A stretch of DNA of 64,000 bases from Blastocystis sp. Blastoise (Eukaryota; Sar; Bigyra; Opalinata; Blastocystidae). The DNA lies in assembly GCA_039096225.1 (NCBI GenBank), contig JBBPEB010000014.1:372001-436000 (forward strand), in the 5' to 3' direction. Below are positions 17,170 through 35,235 of this stretch, piece after piece. The notes under the pieces were generated by a model that worked only from the letters and a program-made list of their open reading frames with translations, did not search any database and was not told the origin of the DNA. A program made the translations under genes and the position numbers. Every line of letters begins with the position of its first letter. The first letter of the stretch is position 1.

Positions 17170-18700
17170 CGATAAATATAATTCGTATGTTTTTGAATAT
17201 ACGTTACAAGTTCAGGGGGGATCTTGTGACTTTCCTCCAATTGTTTGAAATCCGGCTGTTGAAGACGTTTTACAGTTAGTTTCTTTAAGGATGGATTATA
17301 TCCTATATATTATATATATATATTCATATATGTTATATATATTATGAAGTATTTGATAGAAATAGCAGAAAAAACATGATATATTGTGACTATCATAGAT
17401 AATATGAGAATATATATATATATATTAAATAACTTTATTATTTATATAATAAGTGATTAAAATAAGTGTATAAGTATATATTAATGAGAATATAATATGC
17501 ATATATACTATTCAGAATACAACATTCTTTATTTGAAATATAAACGGGAGGTATGTGAAGATTTTTTCTATATATAATAATATAAATAGATATATATAAT
17601 ATTTGTAAATAATAGTAAACATATATCATATATATATAATATATATAGTAAAGATATATAAACAATATATACCCTTTATAGAGTTCTTCTAGAACACAAA
17701 ATGCGGAGAGTTGGGTTCGACGAGCGACTGTACCTGTTACAGGAATCTATATATATATGATTATATAAGTAAATATCATTTCAATATAGTATATAGAAGA
17801 AAATAAATATATATACATCGATGTTTTTTGCTTGTAATTCTTCGATTTCATCTTTATAACGTGCTAACTATAGATTTATCAAGTAGTATTTCATATATAG
17901 AATAGGAATAGAAAATACTGAGTCATATATATGATAAAGAATACAAAAATATATAAAGTAATAATATATAATATAATAATAGTATATAATATAATAATAT
18001 ATAATATAATATATAATATAATAATATATAAAGTAATAATATATAATATAATAATATATAATAATATAATAATATAATAATATATATTATATTATATAAT
18101 ATAATATAATATAATATAATAATATACAATGACTTTTCCTACCCCTCTCATTTGGTCCATGCCTACATAGGAAAGTTGTCCATATATACCGTCTTCCATA
18201 CCTATAGATTCATCAGCTTCACTTGGCTGATATCTACCTACACAACGATTAATATCACGAAGTTCATTCAAATTAGCGATTACAGTGTTATGAGGAAACT
18301 CATTTATTAATTCTTGAGGACAAGGAACCTAGGGAGAAAACATATTGAAACAATAATAATTTATAAACATAAAATAACTTGCTAAACACTAGTTTTCTTG
18401 AAAGAACATTGAATAAAAAATACATACTAGATTCTTCCATGTCTCATCCTCCTCCTCTTTTTGTTTCGGATCGACATAATAATTATATAATGGAGAACGG
18501 TCTCCATGTCTGTGAAAAATCAAAATATTTCTATAAATGAATTAAATAAAATTAATACATAAAATCAGGAGATACCCAAGTTTGTAACCATCAGGAATAG
18601 TATCGTAAATGGATCTAGCAAACGGTTGTGTATCTAAGTGATATATAAAAATATAATAATAATTACTTCGTAGTACACGTCTTGTGAATGAAACTAGCAT
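15754..18700 (-). CDS. Histidine acid phosphatase (histidine phosphatase clade 2)
   Basis: Twelve exons on the minus strand: 18700-18576, 18530-18428, 18328-18143, 17867-17817, 17746-17673, 17567-17509, 17302-17168, 17010-16933, 16741-16565, 16436-16374, 16129-16017 and 15876-15754 (428 aa). The catalytic RHGDRSP is near residue 50 and the proton-donor SAHDTT near residue 322, with the usual order and spacing. The enzyme hydrolyses phosphomonoesters through a phospho-histidine; relatives include prostatic and lysosomal acid phosphatases and PXYLP1. The chosen start is the ATG of an open exon at 18700 ([12 protein letters not shown]). This gives no clear signal peptide, unlike secreted family members, so either the protein is intracellular or an upstream exon was missed. 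Introns are mostly TA-rich; one (17167-17011) contains about 50 TA units. Confidence 0.85.
16155..16365. repeat. Tandem repeat within an intron
   Basis: Four to five copies of a unit of about 50 bp containing ataatgataatattgattaa and tattatatatatattat, inside an intron of the acid phosphatase gene (16130-16373 region, intron 16373-16130). Confidence 0.7.
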
Positions 18701-19563
18701 TTATATCAATTATTAAGTGTGATTTCACCAAATTTTATTTTATCGAGATTCAAATACCAATAATATTTATATCTTATAAATTTTAGGTAATCTAGATTCT
18801 TATGAAATTTATTTAAACTCTCTTTTAATAAGAATAAAGTATCAGAAAGTAGTTCAAAAAGATAGAACCGAAAACAAAGAAAGAACATTATTCATGGTGT
18901 TTTTCTTGATTTATTTTCAGTTTCAGAGTCAATTTTCATTTTTTCCATTGGATACCAAAAAACAGAGGTTCTACTTTGAAATGTTGTTCTTTGTTATATC
19001 TTCCTTTTGCATCATCTGCAATGACTCATTATGCTTTTAATATAGTTTTGATCTATCCCATTTCCCTTTAATGTCATCTCTATTTTCATATATATATTCA
19101 AAAGAAAGACCTCTATTTTTGCAATTCTCTATTGAAGACAAACAATCAGAAAAGTAACTACATTCTAATTTTATAAACGTAACTTTATTTAAAAATTGAC
19201 TCAATCATAGAAAAGACAAGCAAATTGATCATGAATACTTCATAACTGTCAATTCCAATAATTACGATCCCCTCAGAGCTTTTTCATTTCTTTGAATAGC
19301 ATTGATTATGCTCGATTTTATTCAATCTTTACACTTGAATAACACTATTCTTTGTTTTCTATTTGAAACGTGGAAAACTGTAAGGAAAACCAGGAAAAAA
19401 AGGAAAATTCCGTGGAACTTTTTCGATACTCTTTTGAATACAAACTTTTTCAAGTTTATTTTATAGCTTATAAAATATATATTTTTATAATAGAATAAGC
19501 TGAATATACATATTGCGCATTAGATTTAGAATATACAATAAAAAAGGCTTTCTATTAAGAAAA
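18701..19563. other. Divergent intergenic region
   Basis: 860 bp between the acid phosphatase (-) and the methyltransferase (+), so it should hold both promoters. A minus-strand frame at 18706-18888 begins with a hydrophobic Met-Phe-Phe run but shows no join to the phosphatase; I did not annotate it. A TATA-like tataaaatatatatttttata lies about 90-100 bp before 19564. Confidence 0.5.
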
Positions 19564-21348
19564 ATGTCAACGTCTAATCAATTATATGAAGGATTTAACG
19601 AAAAAGAAGTCGAAACAGCAAAGAAACTATATTGGCAATCTTCCAATATGAGTGAAGTCTTCCTTCATTGGATGGAATCTCACTTTGATCGTTTCGTGTA
19701 CTTTATTTTTGTTCTATTAATTGATTTTCTTTTTTTTTTATAGTTGCTACAGAGAGCAGATTCGTGTTCTGAGTGTTTATTCAGGTGATCCAGATTTGGA
19801 TGTGAAACTTATTCAAAAATTCCAAGAAGTGTTTGTTCGTTTCAGGTATATTTATAGAATTGATAGATATATAATTGTTGCAATTACTTTATGATTTATA
19901 AATAGGTATGTTATTGTAGAACCAGTGTCCGATTGGAATCATCGAGTATTTTTATTTTTGTTTATCATATTGATTTCATATATTATTTCCTTTGATGAAT
20001 ACACTATTTATTTTGTGTATATAGGATGCGATTTCAAAGCTTTCAATCAGTAATTATCAAAGTGTAGAAGTATCTCCTTATCCTAGTTTTATTACTTTGG
20101 ATACACTTGAGACATTCGATCTTATTTTTCTCTTTGGTATTCCTACAAATATAGAACTATGTGAATACGTTATTAATAAAACACAACTATTATTAAGAGA
20201 AGGAGGAAGTGCTATTGCTCTATATCCAGTATAAATATAAATGTTATATAATATATATTCTTCTTCTCTTACAAATATGGTGTTATATTATTTGTGTTTT
20301 TATTATTTATAGAATGATTCTATTTTTACGAACTTTTGTCAAATATTACATTCAGAGATGGTTTCTCATGAAATGGAACCAAACTCCTTTATTCCCGTGA
20401 ATAATGATGATATTAAAAATTGTTTAAAAACTAATAATATATTATATAAATGCAATTCTGTGGATAGTCAACTAAATATAGAAAGTATAGTAAAACGTTC
20501 AAATGAAAGTGACTTATTATTATCTGTTCTTCTACATACTGATTTACGTGATATTACTAATGAATTATATACAACTGTATACTATATTATTATTTATTTT
20601 GTCCTCTTTTTTATTATTCTATTCAATTTCTATGAATAAATTTATGATTATTTAAGTTTTCTTTTATTATTCGATTTAAATTCTATGAATAAATTTATGA
20701 TTATAAGTTTTTATTTTTCTCTTCAATCTCTATGAATAGAATAAACTTGTGATTATTTTCAATTTTCATCTTCTTTTACGATTCTCTTCAATTTCTATGA
20801 ATAGAATAAATTTATAATTATTTTCAATTTCTTATTGAACATAAATATAACACTTTCTCTATAGATATTAAATAAAATGTTAAGTTTAAAAATAGATGCC
20901 ACAAGTTTCTGTATTGATTATTCTTTTGCTTTATATTATATTATAGGAAATGGAGTCACAGCTGATTGTATTCGTGCAGGTCCGAGAGATATAAAGACTG
21001 AATGGTATCCTGAGGGAGAAAAAGGTGAATTTGTGAATGTTGGAGAAGATCGATGGATGAAACAAATCAATAAATGGAGAGAAAAAGACTTGGCAACCAT
21101 GTATTTATTCATTTTTATTATCTATTTCTTTCTATGTATATGATATATATAATATATCAATTACTCATTTATTGCATTATCTTAGGCCTCCTCCGATGAA
21201 ACCCTTAGATGAAGAATATGAAGATGATATTCTCGACTTAATTTCCGAAATGGAAAATCCTATCTTCGAACTTCCTTGTATGGTCCCTTTAAATGATTTA
21301 CTAAGGCTATATCGTGAAGAATGGAATAGAAATTTCGGAACGCGATAG
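19564..21348 (+). CDS. Class I SAM-dependent methyltransferase, HNMT-like, with C-terminal extension
   Basis: Seven exons: 19564-19697, 19744-19845, 19906-19945, 20025-20228, 20313-20576, 20865-21100 and 21186-21348 (380 aa). The order of segments follows histamine N-methyltransferase: QIRVLSVYSGDPDLDVKLI (SAM-binding motif I), YVIVEPVSDW (acidic residue after strand 2), FDLIFLFG, an aromatic-rich closing region, and a last strand near SFCIDYSFALYYI. Motif I keeps SGDPDLD but has lost one Gly. About 100 residues follow the expected end, beginning DCIRAGPRDIKTEWYPEG and ending NFGTR. I do not recognise this extension. The substrate is unknown and SAM binding is inferred from the fold. The gene ends with TAG and is followed within 250 bp by a hAT element. 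Confidence 0.6.
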
Positions 21349-21786
21349 TATTCAAAAACTTTAGCTTTTTAAAAATTTTATTTTCCATATTTTCTCGCTT
21401 TTTCAGCATGTAAATATTATAAATTCAACTCTATAAATTTAGAAAATAATCCATTACTAGTTTTCTTTTTCTTTTTCTTTTTTATTATGGACTAACGATG
21501 TGTTCTTTTAATATAAAAAAAATTTATTCCACTTGAAAAAAAAAATTTGAACTACATATAAAAAATCTTGTTGGTGAAGTAGAGATGATAAATCCGTAAT
21601 CTTTGGTAATTACCGATGGAAATTTCGTCGTAATTTTATATTTTTTCATGTGGAAATTACCACACAAGAATGATAAACCCATGATTATTTCTTTTTTAAA
21701 GGGGAAAATTTATAAGTGAATATAGGTAAATATTCTTCTATTTGACCTTCATCATTTTAAACAGTTCAAACAAGTGGTTGATCAAT

Positions 21787-24351
<2,565 letters not shown>

Positions 24352-24833
24352 AATATTGATGATTATTACACATGATCATTCTTATTTTTCTTCTTATTAT
24401 AAAACTTTGTTAACTCTATACTGTAATACATATCTCTTAAACCATTATTAGCTTATCAATATTAATTTATTTCCTATTTAATATCTTTTTGAATATAATT
24501 AGTTTGTACTTTTGTTTATGCAATAATAATCACTATTCACTTTAACTCTAGATTAAAAACAACATTACTCTTGATGAAATTATTACTTTTTGTTTTAAAA
24601 AAAATATAAATATTTTTTCCTTGTAATACCAAGAAATTATTTTTTTTTACAGAAAAAATAGGAAATTACATCATCTCTATGGTGAAGACAGGAGAATCTG
24701 ATTACATTTTTAATTTATACCTTATGAAGTTTAATATATTCGCGGTTATCTGTTTTTTCTACTGAAAACCAAAAAGGACTTTTTTGAATTTGTGTACTCT
24801 TTATTCACTTATTTAGTAAAGACTATATTCTAA

Positions 24834-26136
24834 ATGAAAATGCTATTGTTATTCCTTTTGATATTGTTCAACCTAGCTGTCGTATGAAAATTCCTTTTTA
24901 TTTTTTTCATTTGTTCAAATAGTCAGAAATTCAGCTTGTGGTACATATCCAAAGTTCAGAAAAACAATCAATTCAATTTGCTGATAATGAATTAAATCTT
25001 CTTATGAACGATCCGTATGTCAACTGTTCTATTCTTTCTTCTTTTTGCTATTTTTTATTTGTATATAAATAGAATGTTTGACTCAATAAATGTGAGACTT
25101 ATTCCTTTTGGTAATACATATAAAGATCATAAGACTGATGTATATTTATGTAAAAATGGTGAAAAGGAGTGTAAATTAGAACTCTATGAGAGTTGTGCAA
25201 TAAAGGAGTATGGTCTCAAAGTATCTTTTCCCTTTATCAAGTGTATTCAACAGTATTTTTTTCGTTAAATATTCAATCTTATTTCTTTTTTAGTCATTTG
25301 AATGATTTAGATGATTATTTAGCTGTTTGCTCATATAGACATTTTCTAAATCCAAATGATATCATACTCTGTACAGGCAATCAAAAATTAGTATATATAG
25401 ATATTATTTTTATTATTGATTACTAGGATATATATATTTTTTATAATTCCTATTATTTCTATGTATATGCATTTATATATATATAGATTTTCAAAGAAAT
25501 GGAAGAAGCCTCAAAAGAAACATTCCCCTTTCAATTTGTTAATTTGCCACTTGTTTTCGTGAATAATAATATGATTGAAAATCCCTCCAAACAACTCTTT
25601 TTCTCCTTATGCAAAGAATTCGAAGAAGAAAAAAAGCCAAAAGTATGTATAGTATATGTATTTTAGTGTAATTTTTTTGATATCTACTAATGCTGGATCT
25701 ATATTATTATTGTGTTATTATATGTTTATAATTAATATTTATTATTATATTATTATATTTATTATTATGTTTATTATTATATTATTATATTTATTATTAT
25801 GTTTATTATGTTTATTATGTTTATTATTATAGTTCTGTCAATATTATCCTCATAAGAATCTAACTGAAGTTGCTGTATATATATATATAATATTATATTC
25901 ATATTTTATAAGTTGTTTTCTTTATTATAATTATATATATAGACCCCTCGTCAAATTGATTCATTAAATATTCAACGATCAACTGTTGAAAGAGAATCCG
26001 ATGGTCCAATATTCACGGGAATTGTCGAATCTCAATTTAAAGTATATATATATAAGATTATTATAAAAACTATTCTATATTCTTTTTATTAACGATATTA
26101 TAATCATTTTTTCGTATATATTCTTCCTCTATCAAT

Positions 26137-26174
<38 letters not shown>

Positions 26175-29100
26175 CCCTGTTCGTTTATATATATCTTCTC
26201 AATCTATCGAGGCCTCTATGCATATTGAAACGCTCCTTATGCGAGTAATGGCCTATCCTCAGTATATATATACATATATATATATACTATTGATTATAAT
26301 AAGAAGAACATTATGATTATAGTAGTGTTCATTATGTTATGTTATTATTACTATTATTATAATACTATATATCACGCTATTCTTATTGTTCTAAGTCTAT
26401 ATCCCTATTCATCTCCTTCATATATACATATATATACATATATATACAAATACATATATATTATATATATGTTGTCTGTAGAGTTATCTCTAACAAACCC
26501 CATCTCTGTAGTATTGCTCCTTGGTTCGATGTATCCGTTATTGTATGGGGAAGCACGCACGTGCAGGAGGATGCGTCATTGGCATGTGATGGGGGACAGA
26601 ATGAATGCTATGGGAATATTGTTCTCACGTGCGTCATCCATCATCTTAAGAATCCCATCGATTATCTCCCCGTTATCAACTGCCTTATGCAGTATATATA
26701 TTATTATTATTATTATTATATTATTATATTATTATATTATTATTATATTATTATATTATTATTATTCTATTATTATATTATTATATTATTATTATTCTAT
26801 TATTATATTATTATTCTATTATTCTATATATATATATTTCATTATTCTTGCATATTTATTATTTTTTCTCTACCTATTTTTTTATTCTCTTGACTTTATT
26901 ATTATATATATATATATATAGATATCACAATCAAATGTCTTCTCATATTATGCCTTGTGTCGGTACAACTATAAATAAATATCAACTCGCTAATTGTGTT
27001 AACACCGATAAAGGCAAAAATGTATATTTATATAAATAAATATATACCTTTTTCTTCTTTGTATTCATCTTCTCTCGAATCTCTTAAGATCTTGATTCTC
27101 TATACTATTCTGTATCTATAGTTACTAGTAAAGAATGGTGAGGTTTCTATGTCTGCATTTCCCTACGGTATCCCAGCCTCTCCTACTCTAACGATAGGGG
27201 ATTATACATGTACTGGTTTATGTCCTGAATTTTATGATACTATATATAGACAAGGTCTTCTTAAAGTAGAATTATGGAGAAAGAAAGAAATGGAAATACA
27301 TCATGATAAATTTAAAGGAAAACGTTTACGTCGAAGTGATGAATTCCCGCGAATATGCAAGGATATCGATCTTCTAGAAGAGAATCGTGAAGAGGAAGAA
27401 GAAGAGCATGCAAAGAATAATAGTGATCATCATAATACTGCTATTTCCGAAGAAGAAGCTAAATTAAAACAACATGAACTTGAAGAGCAACAAGAAATCT
27501 TAGCTATGCAAGAAGAAGAAGAGAAGAAATTACATTCAAATCCATTCTCTTTAACGTTTAATCCTTCTTTTGCTCAATATAAATCTCCGCTTTCTCTCTC
27601 TTCACCTCTGTTACCTCTTTCTTCTTCTATTCCAATCCCTTCTATTGATGAGAAAACTACCTATTCCTTCTCTAGTTCTATATCTATTTATATTCTCTTT
27701 GATATTACCGATCCTACTACATTGTCCTTTCTAACACCTATATATATATATTCTCTCTATGAACAACAATATCAATATACATTACATCCTCTCCCAATCC
27801 TCTCTCTGTCACTCTCTTCATCCAATCAAATCCAATGTGCTTATAATGACTTAGAACATTGTAATCAAGCTAAACTCTATATCTGCGGAGCATCTAAGAT
27901 TCATAACGCATATAATATATTACTTTATTATTCGTGTTTATCTAAAATAGAATCTAAAGATAATTATAGTAAAGTCATAGAATGCTTAACACAAATTATC
28001 AATATAGTCGTTACGAGAGATGAACTTAGCACATGTGCTTTGTCCAATCAAATGGTTTCATTTGTACAGAAAATGATTCAAGAAAAAAATCTCCATTTCT
28101 CTGATGGAACACAATCCCCTTCATTAGGTGTTCATCATCAAGAATTCCCTGCTGTTTTCTCTACTTTTATTTCTATTCTTCAAACGTATGCACATGCTTT
28201 ACTCCCCTATATTGCCGGGGGACCCCTTCGTATTCCCGGGAAATCCTCCAAATGTGTTTTTTGTGTCGATCCCGGCATGTTATCCTCTTTGGCGGCAGTT
28301 CAAGTACAAAATATCGATATATATATCGACTTTGAATGTCCTCAAACAATTCCCTTTATTACCAAAAAGATTAAATATATAATGGATAGAGAAAAGTATT
28401 ATTTTTATTTTTTTTAATGTTTATTATTATTTTTATTTTTTTTTATTTTATTTTATGTTTATTATTATCTTTATATTGATTTTTTTATCTTTATTATTAT
28501 CAATTTTATTATCTTTATTATTATCTTTATTATATATAGATCAGAAGCATATAATATTTTCCTGCATCCCACGGGTCACGTGTTTTTGGATAATCGTTTA
28601 CAGCCATTATGTACGGCGAAAGAAAAGCATGTGTGTGAGCGTAATAATATTCTTGTTTGTATTAACAATTTATTTGATGATAATATTGTTCGATGGACTC
28701 TGTATAATTGCTTTATAAAGTATATATATATATATATTATATATATATATATATAGAATAGAATGAGTTATTTCTTATATATTAATGATAGTACTATTTA
28801 TTTATTTAATAGATATGGTGAATATGGTCCTTCGTACGTTGAATTATGTAGTGACGCGGCACGTGTCAATTATTTTGATTTCCATGAGTGTATATCCAAA
28901 CAATCTTTTGCTTATTTACGTAATGATTTGTTCACGTTGAAGAACAAGAATTTGAGAGTGACTTCGTCTCCTTTCGTATTACTGAATAATAAGTATATCC
29001 CACAAACAAAATCATTCTTCTATACTCTATGCTATGATTTAACTAATCCACCCAAAGTATATACTTTATATACATTATTATATATATTATATTATTATAT

Positions 29101-29219
29101 ATATTATTATATATATTATATACCCTTACAAATTATATTCCTTCTATCTTTAGTGGTGTCATCACATTCATCCCATGTTACTCGAGCAAGATCAGTGCCC
29201 TCTTCCCGCCTTATCATAA
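24834..29219 (+). CDS. Secreted protein of four tandem GILT-like domains lacking CXXC
   Basis: Fourteen exons: 24834-24881, 24923-25014, 25073-25252, 25294-25390, 25487-25642, 25833-25874, 25943-26041, 26173-26261, 26482-26691, 26922-27021, 27122-28395, 28540-28719, 28813-29056 and 29154-29219 (958 aa). Exon 1 is a signal peptide (MKMLLLFLLILFNLAV). Four segments repeat the fold of gamma-interferon-inducible lysosomal thiol reductase, at about residues 17-205, 238-390, 555-770 and 768-958. Units 1 and 2 keep the spacing of the CQHGxxEC...C signature (CKNGEKEC, CDGGQNEC); units 3 and 4 have degenerate versions. The redox CXXC expected near each N-terminus reads QSSEKQS, SSQSIEA, DITDPTT and ECPQT. 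Reductase activity is therefore unlikely. An acidic, probably coiled-coil segment lies near residues 460-520. Architecture seen; role unknown. Confidence 0.75.
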
Positions 29220-30177
29220 CGCGGGAAATCATACTGCATCCTCGATGTTACAGCCGTCCATTTTTTCTTTTTTATCATTTTTTTTTCTTTTTGTTTGCAT
29301 TTCTTATCTATATATATATATCCATACATATTTATATATATTAATTCTTAATTCTAGATCATATTTTTTATTATACAAGAATCTGAATTAGATACACACA
29401 TATTTTTATATATATTATTTTATATAATCTTATTATTTTCTGCATATACTATTTTTAAAGTGATATTCATTTTTATTTATTTATATTATTACTTGTATGT
29501 TATATATATCTTCTAATCTCATAACAAAGATAATATTTTTAATTTTTTTTTAATTTTTTTTATTGTTTTATTTTACGTTGTTATTCTACTTTTTTTTTTA
29601 CTTATTATTATCACTGATGACATATTTTTTCTTTCCTTTTCTTTATATGTATATTTACCGTGAAAATTCCTTTTGTTTATTATATTTTAGCCTCGTCTTT
29701 CTTTTTATATCCTATAACAAATACCCATCAAAAATATTTACTTTTATTTCAAATAGTAAAGGTATTGACGTTCTATATATATTGTTCTCCTATTATATCT
29801 TTATTGTGCTATATTTTGTTTATTATGACCATTTATTTTTAAAATTTGACTTTCTATTTAGAATACAAATCAATAACTCTTAGAATTTATGAATATACAG
29901 AATTCTATATATTCCTCAACAGTAACTTGTTCTTTAAATAAAATAATAATTCAGATTCTAAAAGATATCTTTAAACATGAATATATAGATTTTTACATAT
30001 ATATCGATAATAGAACTATGCACGAAAAATGAAAAGCATATTATAATAAATATAATATATATCATATAAATAGGAAAAAAGGAAAAAAAGAAAAAAGAAA
30101 ATATATCATATATAGATTGAAAAAATGAAAAAAAAAGAAAAATAATATTGTGAATAGATAATATATATAAATAGTCA
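29220..30177. other. Convergent intergenic region
   Basis: About 1 kb between the 3' ends of the GILT-like gene (+) and the PWWP-like gene (-). The left half is T-rich and the right half A-rich on the + strand, as expected for 3' flanks on opposite strands. No coding sequence is supported. Confidence 0.5.
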
Positions 30178-32780
<2,603 letters not shown>

Positions 32781-32986
32781 CTCAGTTTATAAACAAATGA
32801 TAATTTGCATCAAAAGAAATAGTTTTCAATTAACAAAGAAAATTTTCAAAATAGCTCCCAGAAAAAAAGAATAATCTTGGTTTTGACAAGAACCAAACAG
32901 TTCAACAAAATAGAATACAAGTGAACAAAGAAAAGTTCTACTTATAAAAATATTTATGTTTCTTCGCTTTGAACTATTAATTAGTG
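32781..32986. promoter_or_regulatory. Short divergent promoter region
   Basis: Only 206 bp separate the start codons of the PWWP-like gene (-) and cytidine deaminase (+), so both must be driven from here. No specific box is obvious. Confidence 0.5.
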
Positions 32987-34049
32987 ATGTTAATTGAAGA
33001 ATTAAAATTTTATTATACTCCAAAGGAGGTCAATAGTCTTCTTGAACAGAATAAATGTTCTATTCATGATCTTCTCATTGATTTGGCTAGTCAAATTAAA
33101 CAATATGCAAATATCCCAATTTCTAATTTTTGTGTTGGAGCTGCTGCGTTAGGTAAAACTGGATCAATCTATTGTGGAGTAAATATCGAATTAAAATATA
33201 TTTCTATGGGTCAAGTAATTCATGCTGAACAATGTACAATTCTCAACGCTGCTATTCATTCTTTAGAAAACCATGAAACTGGAATAGAAATCCTAGCAGG
33301 TATATCTGTTTAAACATATATACAATGATTCTATTTTCATATAGTTACGGAAACACCATGTGGTCATTGTCGACAATTCTTACAAGAGTTACCTGATTGT
33401 GGTGAAATTGAAGTTTTTGTTCCATCCCATGGTATTCAATGTCCTCTGAAGAACCTTTTACCCCATAGTTTTGAGTTACCCATTGATGGCAGACTCTGGA
33501 AGATTTTTGAACAGCCCACTGAAGTTTTTGTTCCATCAAAAGAGAATCAGAGAATATGGGATACTTTTTGTGACGATCATCACCTTTCAAATGGCAAAAA
33601 CGTATATTTTATGTATCTATAATATGTAGAATTTACTATATGATTAATATTATTATAGATTATTAATTATGCATATCAATTGATGACACATTCATTTGCA
33701 CCATATTCTAAATCAAAAGCCTCAGTTGTCTTGATCAATAGCAAAAAAAAATTATTCTTCGGTGGAATGACTGTAGAGTCTGCAGCATATAATCCTACCA
33801 TGACAGCGTCTCAAGTATACTTTATTTTATATTATTTAATTACATTTTATAAAATCCGTATAGAGCTCTGTTGTTTCAATGATAACAAGATTTGAATCGA
33901 TGGATGATATTGATTACATGTTAATTTTAGAATGTAAAAATCCATTATGTGATATTAAATCAAGCTCTTTACACTTAAGTCAAGTATTACCCAAACAAAA
34001 TGACGATAAAAATGAAAATAAAATAAAAACATGCTATTTATGCCAATAA
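32987..34049 (+). CDS. Cytidine deaminase, two-domain (E. coli/plant type)
   Basis: Four exons: 32987-33299, 33345-33601, 33659-33814 and 33864-34049 (303 aa). The enzyme deaminates cytidine and deoxycytidine to uridine and deoxyuridine in pyrimidine salvage. The catalytic domain has FCVGAAALGKTGSIYCGVNI, then HAEQ (zinc ligand His and catalytic Glu) and PCGHC (two zinc-binding Cys). The second domain, from about residue 190, resembles the non-catalytic C-terminal domain of the dimeric form (HSFAPYSKSKA, ESAAYNPTMTASQ), where bacteria have SFAPYS and ESAAYNPS. Length fits the E. coli enzyme (294 aa). Start ATG 32987 is preceded in frame only by GTG. The neighbouring 5'-nucleotidase (46945-48122) acts in the same salvage area but is not linked in expression as far as the sequence shows. 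Confidence 0.92.
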
Positions 34050-35235
34050 TTCTAAAATCAGATTATTTTTTGTAACAAAATTGTTTTGTTAATTGGATAT
34101 TTGAATATTATTTTTCAAACTCTATTTTATATTCGTAAAATAATATGCTTTGCTTATTATGAGTTGTATATTTTTCAATAACTATATTATAAATTGTTCT
34201 TTCATCATCATTACTTTGTTTATCATATTGAATGTTCTTTGGTATGTCATATATACTCTGTATATGACAAGTAGTATCATGCTATGATATATTAAATATA
34301 ATAATAAGGAGAATATGTCAATATCAGTATTAGTATGTTGTTTTTTTAAAAATTAACCATTTTTTTTATATATAATAAATAATACAATAAACTCTTAAAC
34401 TCAATACAATTCTAGTTATGTGAATATGATTAGTAAATTTATAATTTAAATGATAATTAAAAATGAGAGCTGAATTCTTTTAATATATTAAAAATAAATA
34501 ATGGTTTGACATTTAAATGTTTTTTTAAGTGCTTATATATCTATAAAAAGAAAGATTGCATGTTTTTTTTTTACTACTCAATTCACATTTGTATTTTGTT
34601 TTGCATAAATTAATTCATGAATGACATAATCGATAGCAATCTAGAAAAATTAAATACTTATAAACTATATATTTGGAAAAAAGAAGACAATTGTGAATCA
34701 AACACTTTTGAATGCGTCTAGTTTCTCGATTATCAGTATTTGTTATCATTTTATAGATAATGAATCGAATATTTTAAGAAATAGAAATAGAAATAACAAA
34801 TAGAAAAAGAGTATAAAGAAAAACGGAAGAAAGAAACTGGAAGTAAATGAAAATGGAAAAATGAGAATAACGAGAAAATGTATTTTATACAGAAAATCTT
34901 TGGGATTTCTACGAATTTACTTTTTTGTTCATAAATTATGTCTTCGAGATGACTGTTCCATTTCTAGAAACAATTTTCGATGAACTATTGGTTGTTGATA
35001 AATAGGTACATATTGTTATATATATCTCATAAATGAATGTTGAATTTCTATGTATATCTCTTTATGGTACTTCTAGTTGGTTGAGACCTTTTTCAATATA
35101 TGACACTTAATTCAATTTTAGACTTCTAGGGAGTTTTAGACATTTTTTTATATTTATTAATTTGTATAATTAATTTTCTTTTACTGATTAATTAAATAAA
35201 GAAATACAAAGCGATTTAATTTATTACTAAAAGTG
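34050..35235. other. Intergenic region upstream of BiP
   Basis: 1.2 kb between two plus-strand genes. The 3' half is the BiP promoter region and contains a heat-shock-element-like ttctagaa at 34962-34969. No ORF is supported. Confidence 0.5.
34962..34969. promoter_or_regulatory. Candidate heat shock element upstream of BiP
   Basis: The sequence TTCTAGAA is two inverted nGAAn units, 266 bp before the BiP start codon. Hsp70 genes are commonly HSF-regulated, but a two-unit site is weak and can arise by chance. Confidence 0.3.

Noticed and set aside
18706-18888. Hydrophobic minus-strand frame as a signal peptide exon for the acid phosphatase
   Set aside because: It contains no donor leading in phase into the 18700 exon, which is itself open from an ATG.
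20955-21000. RAGPR motif suggesting phosphofructokinase
   Set aside because: The following CGG-PG nucleotide-binding segment of PFK is absent and the region is continuous with a methyltransferase.
29154-29400. Alternative frame giving the GILT-like protein a C-terminal membrane anchor
   Set aside because: That frame needs a different phase at the 29056/29154 junction. Phase 0 gives PKWCHHIHP, matching the Cys ending of unit 1 (PKFCQYYP).
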